Assembly (NCBI GenBank): GCA_009700815.1
Contig: WLLG01000180.1
Span: 1 to 5,311, forward strand
DNA: 5,311 nucleotides
Origin: Actinomycetota bacterium
GTDB taxonomy: Bacteria > Actinomycetota > Acidimicrobiia > Acidimicrobiales > Microtrichaceae
Direction of reading: 5' to 3'
The notes under the pieces are model-generated. The model did not search any database. It worked only from the letters and a program-made list of their open reading frames with translations, and was not told the DNA's origin. Made by a program: the position numbers and the translations under genes. This document shows, in pieces, positions 1-5,311 of this stretch (positions are counted from its first letter, which is position 1; each line of letters starts with the position of its first letter).

Positions 1-1
1 G

Positions 2-409
2 ACCCTGACTGCGGCTGCGGCATGGGATCAGCTTGTCTCGCCGCTGCAGGATCTTCAGGAGCTCGATCCCGACTCCTATGAGGAACTAGAAGACACTCCG
101 TCAACACAGGAGGATGTCTTTCGGCAGATGTCCACGCTCAGCCCTCAAGCCGCTGATGCGATTGCAGCAGCCCTCAATGCCCGTCCGGAACCTGATTACG
201 AAGGCTCCGTTGCTGTGAGCGGCCGAGACACAGACAACTCAGACGCTCATCAGTTCGAGTCGACCATCGTAGAAGCCCAGCTTGCTAGCGAAGACTCGAC
301 CGATGACATGCTCGGTTTGGTTTCGCCCCAAGGAGAGTTCCCCGCTGTTGACGGACTCGGCGAAGATGAGGGCCCCTTGGGTCCGATCTCGTTCATTGGC
401 TCGTTCTAG
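2..409 (+). CDS. C-terminal part of an unrecognised acidic protein (5' end outside the window)
   Basis: The frame is open from the first complete codon at base 2 to the TAG at 407-409, giving at least 135 residues, so the true start lies upstream. An ATG at 128 would give a 93-residue protein, but the same frame reads on upstream without a stop and with similar composition, so I treat it as internal. The protein is strongly acidic, rich in Asp, Glu, Ser and Ala, with many Asp/Glu between residues corresponding to 50-110 and again near the end. It finishes in a short hydrophobic tail (PISFIGSF). I see no membrane segment, no catalytic motif and no cysteine pair. Composition suggests a largely disordered C-terminal region. 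The stop overlaps the next gene's GTG by one base (TAGTG), so the two are probably co-translated. I do not recognise the family and assign no function. Confidence 0.7.
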   Translation, partial: TLTAAAAWDQLVSPLQDLQELDPDSYEELEDTPSTQEDVFRQMSTLSPQAADAIAAALNARPEPDYEGSVAVSGRDTDNSDAHQFESTIVEAQLASEDSTDDMLGLVSPQGEFPAVDGLGEDEGPLGPISFIGSF

Positions 410-1554
410 TGGGAGTAGCAGTTCAGCAGAATCCCTTCTCGACTAGCCCGGTCCTGCGAGAAGAGTCCCACAGGGGTTCAATACAACTAGCATTACCGAC
501 AGATGTCGCAAGAAAAGGTCAGAAATATGCTGTTAGAGGAATTCAAAAAGTCGTGAGTGATGCTCGACTTGATGAATCAAATCCTGATGAGCCGCTTCCG
601 GACTCAGCCTGCCGTGGTTGGGTTGACCCTCCGGAACAGGCTCGTATTGAGGCACTCTTTGTGCTCGCCGGTCTTGGACTTGGCATTCAGCGAACAGATG
701 TAGTTACCACCCCGGTTTGGCTTGACCTCTCAGAGGTTGAAGCTATGGATGCCATCGGTGAACCCCAGGGCGGATTGATTCATGTAGAGATCGTCATGAA
801 GGATTCCACCGTTGTTGGCGCTGGATGGACAGAAGCATTTTGTACGGCTGTTGTCAGTGCACTTTCAGGCCATTCTGCTGTCGGAGCCCAGACAGAGGAT
901 CAGGCAGACCTGCCGGCCGATCCTGATGCGACACAGGGTGAACATCAGGAAGATCCGCCAAGCTTCACTGCTGAGGCCGCTCAGGCTTCGAGTGATCCCG
1001 TCCTTGAGGTGGCACCCCCAGTGGTGCGTGACCGATCTCGCTTAGCCGAGGCTGCTTCAGCCGAGGCTGGATCAGTAGAGGGTGGATCAGTAGAGGGTGG
1101 ATCGGTAGATAGCCGAGAGTTTGAAGTTGCCGCTGCTCCGAGCGAGCAGGCAGTAGTTGCCCCTGAACCAGTTGAGTCGCTCAGTGATGTCGACCCAGAA
1201 GGTACTTCCGCTGGCTTAGAACTCGAAGATGTGGTGTATCTCGGCGGGTACCCCGGCCAGACGAAGAAGCGCAAGAACTGCACCGCAGTCCTCACTCGCA
1301 CGGGACTCGAGGTAGTCGGTCCTGCTGACCTTCGTTTTCGGATGTCTTGGGATTCCGTGACCTCGGTCGAGCCGCAGAATTCAGACGAAGCTAGATTCCG
1401 GATGAATACCAAGATCCATCGGGATTCCTCTGCTCTAGTCATCGAGTGTGATCAAGGCATTACCCTCTTACTCGAAGCCCGTGACTGTTCCACGGTGCCG
1501 CTTCGTTCGGCCATTACCCAATTGCTAGCTGGCCTTCCCGTCTTAGTCGTGTGA
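409..1554 (+). CDS. Unrecognised two-region protein with a C-terminal PH-like domain, upstream of aroK
   Basis: This 381-residue protein has three parts. Residues about 70-153 look folded, with a hydrophobic stretch (IEALFVLAGLGLGI), predicted strands and a closing helix (TEAFCTAVVSAL). Residues about 154-268 are an acidic Ala/Glu/Ser/Pro linker containing a pentapeptide repeat at 213-232. Residues about 270-378 begin VVYLGGYPG and continue through WDSVTSVEP and strands to a final helix, which resembles the PH-like domains I know from actinobacterial proteins. That assignment is by pattern, not search. There is no signal peptide or convincing membrane span, so it is probably cytoplasmic. The GTG at 409 overlaps the previous stop and has no visible Shine-Dalgarno sequence; translational coupling is the likely reason. 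A later GTG at 553 is possible, since 478-600 is AT-richer with rarer codons. Its stop overlaps the aroK start (GTGA), so the genes probably share a transcript. A role in aromatic biosynthesis is not shown. Confidence 0.75.
   Translation: MGVAVQQNPFSTSPVLREESHRGSIQLALPTDVARKGQKYAVRGIQKVVSDARLDESNPDEPLPDSACRGWVDPPEQARIEALFVLAGLGLGIQRTDVVTTPVWLDLSEVEAMDAIGEPQGGLIHVEIVMKDSTVVGAGWTEAFCTAVVSALSGHSAVGAQTEDQADLPADPDATQGEHQEDPPSFTAEAAQASSDPVLEVAPPVVRDRSRLAEAASAEAGSVEGGSVEGGSVDSREFEVAAAPSEQAVVAPEPVESLSDVDPEGTSAGLELEDVVYLGGYPGQTKKRKNCTAVLTRTGLEVVGPADLRFRMSWDSVTSVEPQNSDEARFRMNTKIHRDSSALVIECDQGITLLLEARDCSTVPLRSAITQLLAGLPVLVV
1045..1119 (+). repeat. Tandem 15-base repeat encoding a pentapeptide repeat in the linker
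   Basis: Five consecutive 15-base units start at 1045, 1060, 1075, 1090 and 1105. They encode AEAAS, AEAGS, VEGGS, VEGGS and a degenerate VDSRE. Units three and four differ only at the last base (tca versus tcg), which points to recent slippage or unequal exchange; the outer units are more diverged. The unit length is a multiple of three, so copy-number change would keep the frame. The repeat sits in the flexible acidic linker of the protein encoded at 409-1554 and probably acts only as a spacer. Confidence 0.85.
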
Positions 1555-2072
1555 CTGGTATCGCCGAACAACATATTTGTCTGGTTGGACTCTCCGGGTC
1601 AGGGAAGTCAACCGTTGGGCCGATCCTTGCTGGGCGGTTGCGACTCGGAGCCTGTGTTGACTTGGACATGGTGATTGAGCAACGCCTTGGTAGCTCTGTC
1701 AGTGAGATCTTTGCCGAGAAGGGCGAGGTGGCGTTTCGTCAGTGTGAGTCAGAGGCACTTCAAGAGGCGCTCGCAGGACCAGTAGCGGTGATTGCTACCG
1801 GCGGGGGAGTTGTCCTCGATCAGACAAATCGAATCTTGCTCAGCAGACAAGCAACAGTCGTCTGGCTGAGGTGCAGCGTGACAGACCTTGCAGATCGCCT
1901 GACAGACGCAGATGGCTCGCGCCCCCTGCTGGCCGGCGATCTTGAATTCGCGTTGCATCGACTCGCAGAGGAGCGCAATGCGTTGTACTCCAGCGTTTCT
2001 GATTTCGTTATTGACGTTGATGGCTTGGATCCCCAAGCCGTTTCAGAGGAAGTTATTCAGGCACTCTCGTGA
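1551..2072 (+). CDS. aroK: Shikimate kinase
   Basis: It phosphorylates shikimate at the 3-hydroxyl with ATP, the fifth step of the shikimate pathway, in the cytoplasm. The 173-residue length is normal for the family. The Walker A loop is GLSGSGKST (residues 13-21). The DLD pair, Asp37 and Asp39, matches the Mg/shikimate-binding DxD. Arg63 in FRQCE corresponds to the first substrate arginine, GGG (84-86) is the glycine-rich shikimate-binding loop, Arg124 in RPLL is the lid arginine, and Arg142 in EERNALY is the third substrate-binding arginine. All expected active-site residues are present. The GTG start at 1551 overlaps the previous stop by four bases (GTGA) and places Walker A at the usual distance from the N terminus. 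No Shine-Dalgarno sequence is evident, consistent with coupling. The stop overlaps the aroB start in the same way. Gluconate kinases share the fold, but the DxD, GGG and RPLL set together with the neighbours favours shikimate kinase. Confidence 0.97.
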   Translation: MTGIAEQHICLVGLSGSGKSTVGPILAGRLRLGACVDLDMVIEQRLGSSVSEIFAEKGEVAFRQCESEALQEALAGPVAVIATGGGVVLDQTNRILLSRQATVVWLRCSVTDLADRLTDADGSRPLLAGDLEFALHRLAEERNALYSSVSDFVIDVDGLDPQAVSEEVIQALS

Positions 2073-3085
2073 TCACCCTTGAGCTTGACTTTCCAGATGG
2101 GCGAACCTGCCCCGTTTTGATTGGTGCAGGGGCGCACCATGAGTTGTCCGCCAGAATCCCGGAGCGTGCTCAGCGCGTTGCCGTAGTCACTCAGGCTGAC
2201 CTACCTGTTCAGGTTGAAACCGGACGTGAGGCAAAGGTGTTCCTGATCGGTCAGGGCGAGCAGCACAAGACGATGTCAACAGTCGAGTCACTCTGTTCGC
2301 AGTTCGCTGCATGGGGTCTGACTCGAAGCGACTGTGTTGTCGGAGTCGGCGGAGGCATCGTGACCGACGTAGCTGGATTCGCAGCGTCTGTCTATCACCG
2401 TGGCATGCAGGTGATTCACGTAGCTACCACGTTGATGGCACAGATTGACGCAGCAATCGGTGGTAAGACCGGAGTCAATTTGGCTCAGGGTAAGAATCTG
2501 GTCGGCACCTACTGGCAGCCATCGGCAGTAATTTGCGATACAGATCTACTCCTCACACTTCCGAAGCGAGAGTGGCAGTGCGGACTAGGAGAATTGGCCA
2601 AGTATCACTGGCTTGGCGGAGGCAATCTTGATGCGCTCCCGATTGATGAGCGAGTCGCTGCCTGCGTACAGATCAAGGCAGATATTGTCTCTGAAGACGA
2701 GCGTGAGTCTGGCCGACGAGCGGTCTTGAATTACGGCCACACCTTGGCGCATGCCTTGGAGATAGCCGGAGATCACCAATTGCGTCATGGCGAGGCGGTT
2801 GGAATCGGCTTAATGTACGCCGCCGAATTGGCAAGTCTCATGGGCCGAATTGATGGCGACGCTGTCCAAGAACACCGCAGAGTGCTTGCCGGGTATGGCC
2901 TTGCAAGTGAGCTACCTGCCGGATCTGACAACGAGGAACTGATCCACCTGATGAGCCGGGACAAAAAAGTTCTTGATGCCGGTTATACCTTCGCCTTGCT
3001 CGGGAGTACTGGTGTCGAGGTGGTCAAAAACGTTGATCCGGTTCTCATGCGTGAAGCCCTTGAGGCTATGCGCCCTTCAGCCTGA
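2069..3085 (+). CDS. aroB: 3-Dehydroquinate synthase
   Basis: It converts 3-deoxy-D-arabino-heptulosonate 7-phosphate to 3-dehydroquinate, the second shikimate-pathway step, using NAD+ and a divalent metal (Zn or Co). The protein has 338 residues, slightly short of the common 350-370, mainly through a short N terminus. The NAD-binding glycine motif is GVGGGIVTDVAGF (residues 92-104). Metal ligands map to Glu175 (GELAK), His224 (NYGHTLAHA) and His240 (RHGEAV). Substrate and phosphate residues known from the Aspergillus enzyme also fall in register: Asp127, Lys133, Asn143, Lys178, Lys203, Arg217, Asn221 and His228. It therefore looks fully active. The GTG at 2069 overlaps the aroK stop (GTGA), and the only purine-rich stretch upstream (GAGGAAG, about 2045-2051) is too far away to serve as a normal ribosome binding site, so coupled translation is likely. 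The 2-deoxy-scyllo-inosose synthase relatives are a remote alternative, disfavoured by the adjacent aroK and aroQ. Confidence 0.97.
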   Translation: MITLELDFPDGRTCPVLIGAGAHHELSARIPERAQRVAVVTQADLPVQVETGREAKVFLIGQGEQHKTMSTVESLCSQFAAWGLTRSDCVVGVGGGIVTDVAGFAASVYHRGMQVIHVATTLMAQIDAAIGGKTGVNLAQGKNLVGTYWQPSAVICDTDLLLTLPKREWQCGLGELAKYHWLGGGNLDALPIDERVAACVQIKADIVSEDERESGRRAVLNYGHTLAHALEIAGDHQLRHGEAVGIGLMYAAELASLMGRIDGDAVQEHRRVLAGYGLASELPAGSDNEELIHLMSRDKKVLDAGYTFALLGSTGVEVVKNVDPVLMREALEAMRPSA

Positions 3086-3110
3086 GCAGCGCAGATCGCC
3101 GAAGTGAGCG

Positions 3111-3131
3111 CAGTTCAGAGGGCCTCAACTG
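3111..3131 (+). other. Short imperfect hairpin downstream of aroB
   Basis: CAGTT (3111-3115) pairs with AACTG (3127-3131), and GAG (3118-3120) pairs with CTC (3124-3126) around a GGC loop, leaving a two-base CA bulge. The stem is eight base pairs at most. It starts 26 bases after the aroB stop and is followed by GACATACTGAAC, not by a T-rich tract. It could be a weak RNA 3'-end or processing structure, or chance. Confidence 0.3.
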
Positions 3132-3180
3132 ACATACTGAACAGTCTTGTGGTTCTGCGCCCGAAACTGTCCACGACCTT

Positions 3181-3184
3181 GGAG
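3181..3184 (+). promoter_or_regulatory. Ribosome binding site of aroQ
   Basis: GGAG ends 11 bases before the ATG at 3196, a slightly long but acceptable spacing. It supports this ATG as the aroQ start. The frame has an in-frame TGA at 3130-3132 and no ATG, GTG or TTG between it and 3196, so no longer N terminus is possible with a standard start. Confidence 0.5.
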
Positions 3185-3195
3185 CGAGCAAACGG

Positions 3196-3714
3196 ATGAG
3201 TGATGAAGATCTGAGTGAGGTGACCTCACAGCAGAACGCCCAGCGATCGTTGTTGGTTCTCTCTGGAGCGAACTTGCAGCTTTTAGGGTCTCGACAGCCC
3301 GAGATATATGGATCGGCCACCCTCGACGATCATATGAGTGCTGCTAGAGATGAAGCTCGTGGCCTTGGATTTTCACTTGAGTCCTTACAGTCCAATCACG
3401 AGGGTGATCTAGTGGATGCAATTGGGCAGGCACGAAGCGTGCATGCCGCACTTATTATCAACCCAGGAGCTTTCACTCATTACTCTTGGGCCATTCACGA
3501 CGCGCTCGCAGCTTGTGAGTTTCCGATCATCGAGGTTCACCTCTCGAACCCGCATCGGCGTGAGGCCTGGCGGCACCTCTCGGTAGTCAGTTCTGTAGCA
3601 ACGGCTGTGATCATGGGCCTCGGTGCTAGTGGCTACCCGATGGCCGTTCGTGCAGCAGCTGCTTTGCTGGACACGCAGCAACCCGGGTTGGCAGAGGCGT
3701 CCACGCAAGAGTGA
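3196..3714 (+). CDS. aroQ: 3-Dehydroquinate dehydratase, type II
   Basis: It dehydrates 3-dehydroquinate to 3-dehydroshikimate, the third shikimate-pathway step. Type II enzymes are typically cytoplasmic dodecamers with no Schiff-base lysine. At 172 residues it exceeds the usual 145-155 because of about 18 polar residues at the N terminus and a short C-terminal tail. The catalytic tyrosine is Tyr38 (RQPEIYG) with partner Arg33; Asn89 (IINPGAFTH), His95, Glu113, His115 (EVHLSN), Arg122 and Arg126 match residues of the M. tuberculosis enzyme. The N-terminal motif, normally NGPNL, reads SGANL here: the second Asn (Asn26) is kept, while the first Asn and the Pro are replaced. The flexible lid is Gly31-Tyr38. 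The start has a plausible GGAG upstream and no alternative. The stop overlaps the GTG of the next gene by four bases. The conserved catalytic set makes an active enzyme likely despite the altered motif. Confidence 0.95.
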   Translation: MSDEDLSEVTSQQNAQRSLLVLSGANLQLLGSRQPEIYGSATLDDHMSAARDEARGLGFSLESLQSNHEGDLVDAIGQARSVHAALIINPGAFTHYSWAIHDALAACEFPIIEVHLSNPHRREAWRHLSVVSSVATAVIMGLGASGYPMAVRAAAALLDTQQPGLAEASTQE

Positions 3715-4730
3715 ACAGGTCTGGGCTGCGACTCACCGCTTGGATCGGGACGGCCATGGTTGCCGGTTCCCTCACTCTCAGCCTGCTTTTGTTGCTGATT
3801 CACTACCTGCCCGCACAGGAGTTCAGTCCGCGTCTCATGGCAGTGGCTGGCATGGACGGCCAGTTACTCCTGCTGTGTGGGGGAGTTGCCTTGTTTGGAG
3901 CGGCTCTGATGATGGGTGAGATTCGAAAGAATCCAGGATCTTGGTTTCGTTATTCTGCGGCTTTGCTTGCAGTTCCATGGTTGGCATTCTTCTTTGTTGC
4001 CCACCCAATTCTTTCAGGGTGGTCTGAGCCTAAACCTAAGGGCTCGGGCGCTCAGTTGAGCTTGTTGGTACAAAACCTGTGGTACCGAAACGAAGATCCA
4101 GAGGCACTGGCGCAACAGTTGCTCGCACGCAATTCACAGGTCATGGTCCTGCTGGAGTACACCCCCGCACATGCTGTGGCTTTTAAAGATGCGGGAGCAC
4201 TGGGTCAGTATCAGTATCGGTGGGAACTCGTTGAGCCATATGGCCACGGGATTGCTGTGTTCAGTACCATTCCATTTATCAATCCCCAGGACCTAGAACT
4301 GTCTGGCTCTGGTGTGAGCATGGAATTGCAACTGCCCGATTCATCAGTCGAATTGTTTGCAGTTCACTTCAATGCGCCCACTTCGGTCTGGGATATTCCG
4401 CGATGGCGTAGCGACTTCGAACGAGCAACGGCCATCTTGGAACAGGCCGGTCCGCGCACAGTTGTTGCCGGAGATTTGAACGCAGATTGGGGACACATTC
4501 GCTTTCGGCAGTTACTTGCACAGGCAGACCTCAGGGATGCGCAAGATGTTCGATCCGTTGGTTTCGCAACGACATGGCCTGCCTCTGCGCACTTTCCAAC
4601 CCTACTGAGACTTGACCATGTGCTGCTCGGACAGGGAATGGAGTTGAACTCCTTTGAGCGACTGCCTCGGAACAGTTCAGATCACCGTGGGCTTCTAGCC
4701 GGTCTGAGCCTGCTGGAGCCTGCTCCTTAA
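3711..4730 (+). CDS. Membrane-anchored endonuclease/exonuclease/phosphatase (EEP) family protein
   Basis: This 339-residue protein has three predicted membrane spans (about residues 10-32, 50-70 and 82-103) followed by an EEP-fold catalytic domain (about 114-334). Visible catalytic motifs are Asn122 in VQNLWYRN, Glu149 in LLEYTP (metal ligand), His219 in AVHFNAP, Asp255 and Asn257 in AGDLNADW, Asp302 in LDHVL, and the Asp324/His325 pair in SSDHRGL. The fold hydrolyses phosphodiester or phosphomonoester bonds in nucleic acids, phospholipids or inositol phosphates; the substrate cannot be read from sequence. Positive charges before span one and between spans two and three (EIRKNPGSWFR) place the catalytic domain outside the cytoplasm. 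The GTG at 3711 overlaps the aroQ stop (GTGA); AGAGG at 3693-3697 may help initiation. Co-transcription with aroQ is likely, but a metabolic link is not evident. Extracellular nuclease or lipid/phosphate scavenging phosphoesterase are both possible. Confidence 0.88.
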   Translation: MNRSGLRLTAWIGTAMVAGSLTLSLLLLLIHYLPAQEFSPRLMAVAGMDGQLLLLCGGVALFGAALMMGEIRKNPGSWFRYSAALLAVPWLAFFFVAHPILSGWSEPKPKGSGAQLSLLVQNLWYRNEDPEALAQQLLARNSQVMVLLEYTPAHAVAFKDAGALGQYQYRWELVEPYGHGIAVFSTIPFINPQDLELSGSGVSMELQLPDSSVELFAVHFNAPTSVWDIPRWRSDFERATAILEQAGPRTVVAGDLNADWGHIRFRQLLAQADLRDAQDVRSVGFATTWPASAHFPTLLRLDHVLLGQGMELNSFERLPRNSSDHRGLLAGLSLLEPAP

Positions 4731-4768
4731 TGCAGCCTTGACGCGAGGGTGCAGGGTCAACGAGGCCA

Positions 4769-4774
4769 TACTGT
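4769..4774 (+). promoter_or_regulatory. Candidate -10 element for a leaderless pepQ transcript
   Basis: TACTGT fits the actinobacterial TANNNT -10 pattern and ends six bases before the ATG at 4781, so transcription could begin at the A of the start codon. This would explain why no Shine-Dalgarno sequence sits at normal distance: the nearest purine stretch, GAGG at 4762-4765, is 15 bases away. TTGACG at 4738-4743 resembles a -35 element, but the 25-base spacing is too long. One short motif match in 50 bases may be chance. Confidence 0.4.
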
Positions 4775-4780
4775 GTACCC

Positions 4781-5311
4781 ATGGCCGTAACCGAGAATCT
4801 CACTCCAAGCTTGTCCGCTGATCAGTTCCCGCCCATGGAGTTTCCTCGGCGCACGGAGCGTCTTCGCAAGATGATGAGCGAAGCGAGTTGGGACGGGCTA
4901 GTGGTCACCAATTTGACGAACATTCGCTATCTCACCGGTTTCACTGGATCAGCAGGAATTCTGCTCGTGACAGCCGAGGAGTTGGTCTTTGTGAGCGACG
5001 GTCGCTACCGCGACCAAGCTGCTGCCGAGATCAAGGCCACCGGAATTGAGTGTCGCATTGAGATCGTTGCCGCAGACCCCGACGGATGTATCGCAGAGGC
5101 AGCCAAGCTTGCGGGTGTGACCTCTGTTGGCCTCGAGGCGCAGACCGTCACCTGGGCTGCACAGCGAAGGTGGCAGTCAGAGCTGTTCACTACAGGAGAG
5201 ATTGCTGCCACAAACGGGATCGTTGAGGAGCTTCGCCTGATCAAAGATGCAGGGGAGGCAGCAAGGATCCGTGCTGCATGTGCGATCGCAGATGAAGCGC
5301 TGCTGCAGATC
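4781..5311 (+). CDS. pepQ: Xaa-Pro peptidase (M24B family), N-terminal part; 3' end outside the window
   Basis: The frame is open from the ATG at 4781 to the window end, giving 177 residues without a stop. Full-length members have about 350-400 residues, so roughly half is seen. Residues about 23-150 form the creatinase-like N-terminal domain; NIRYLTGFTGSAG (47-59) and SDGRYRDQA are hallmarks of M24B Xaa-Pro aminopeptidase/dipeptidase proteins. ELRLIKDAGEAARIR, leading into a helix from about residue 152, marks the entry into the metal-binding catalytic domain. Its Asp, His and Glu ligands lie beyond the window, so activity cannot be judged. The family cleaves peptide bonds before proline in the cytoplasm and uses two metal ions. 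An alternative start is Met19 (4835). The gene follows the aro cluster, as in other actinobacteria, where efp often comes next. Aminopeptidase and dipeptidase subtypes cannot be separated from this part, so the symbol is provisional. Confidence 0.9.
   Translation, partial: MAVTENLTPSLSADQFPPMEFPRRTERLRKMMSEASWDGLVVTNLTNIRYLTGFTGSAGILLVTAEELVFVSDGRYRDQAAAEIKATGIECRIEIVAADPDGCIAEAAKLAGVTSVGLEAQTVTWAAQRRWQSELFTTGEIAATNGIVEELRLIKDAGEAARIRAACAIADEALLQI

Larger units (their letters stand above)
3086..3195 (+). other. 110-base gap between aroB and aroQ with inverted repeats
   Basis: This is the only gap longer than 50 bases in the window. It holds a 7-base direct repeat AGCGCAG (3088-3094 and 3107-3113). 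The segment TCTGCGC at 3154-3160 can pair with GCGCAGA at 3089-3095 (7 bp), or its last six bases with GCGCAG at 3108-3113 (6 bp). A shorter inverted pair ACAGT/ACTGT lies at 3141-3145 and 3166-3170. I see no good -35/-10 pair: CTGACA (3129-3134) has no matching -10 element, and CATACT (3133-3138) lacks an upstream partner. No run of T follows any hairpin, so an intrinsic terminator is not supported. Confidence 0.45.

Noticed and set aside
395..420. A frameshift splitting one gene into the 2-409 and 409-1554 frames
   Set aside because: There is no slippery run at the junction, and the clean TAGTG overlap matches the other overlaps in the window. The acidic tail also ends as a normal C terminus would. 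A homologue search is needed to exclude it fully.
493..531. Promoter in the AT-richer patch (TTACCG with TATGCT)
   Set aside because: The spacing of 27 bases is far too long, and no other -35 candidate sits 16-18 bases upstream of TATGCT.
1045..1119. Short-spaced direct repeats as a CRISPR array
   Set aside because: The units are contiguous, have no spacers, keep the reading frame and encode a pentapeptide repeat.
981..1442. A 153-codon open frame on the - strand opposite the PH-like gene
   Set aside because: It is antisense to a better supported gene; its low-complexity Thr/Ser/Pro protein is the reverse reading of the linker repeat, and it has no recognisable motif.
3111..3145. Intrinsic terminator after aroB
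   Set aside because: The stem is short and bulged, and the bases after it are not T-rich.
3623..3919. A 98-codon + strand frame spanning the aroQ/EEP junction
   Set aside because: It lies wholly within two genes with clear catalytic motifs in other frames, and its protein has no domain signature.
5005..5244. A 79-codon open frame on the - strand inside the peptidase gene
   Set aside because: The opposite strand encodes conserved M24B sequence; the antisense protein has no recognisable feature.

Overview
This window most likely comes from the chromosome of an actinomycete (Actinomycetota). It carries shikimate-pathway genes in the order aroK-aroB-aroQ, followed by the start of an M24B Xaa-Pro peptidase gene, an arrangement I know from actinobacteria. 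Supporting signs are four GTG starts with 1- or 4-base gene overlaps and a probable leaderless ATG. GC is about 40-63% in four 60-base lines I counted, with most of the window apparently in the mid-50s, which is low for a classical soil actinomycete. A planktonic or otherwise reduced-GC lineage is possible, but genus and family cannot be assigned.

Every gene is on the + strand and the window is densely coding. Bases 2-409 hold the C-terminal part of an unrecognised acidic protein that starts outside the window. It overlaps by one base (TAGTG) a 381-residue unrecognised protein (409-1554). That protein has two compact regions joined by a long acidic linker with a pentapeptide repeat, and its C-terminal region looks like an actinobacterial PH-like domain. 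Shikimate kinase (aroK, 1551-2072) and 3-dehydroquinate synthase (aroB, 2069-3085) follow, each joined to the gene before it by a GTGA overlap. A 110-base gap with some inverted repeats then precedes type II 3-dehydroquinate dehydratase (aroQ, 3196-3714). Its stop overlaps the GTG of a membrane-anchored endonuclease/exonuclease/phosphatase-fold protein (3711-4730). After a 50-base gap the Xaa-Pro peptidase gene begins at 4781 and runs off the window.

AroB makes 3-dehydroquinate, AroQ dehydrates it to 3-dehydroshikimate, and AroK phosphorylates shikimate; AroE, which reduces dehydroshikimate, is not here. All catalytic residues I could place in the three enzymes are present, so they look functional. 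No RNA gene, mobile element, CRISPR array or phage gene was seen. The core is ordinary housekeeping DNA. The least explained parts are the two upstream proteins, especially the PH-like one coupled to aroK, and the gap before aroQ.
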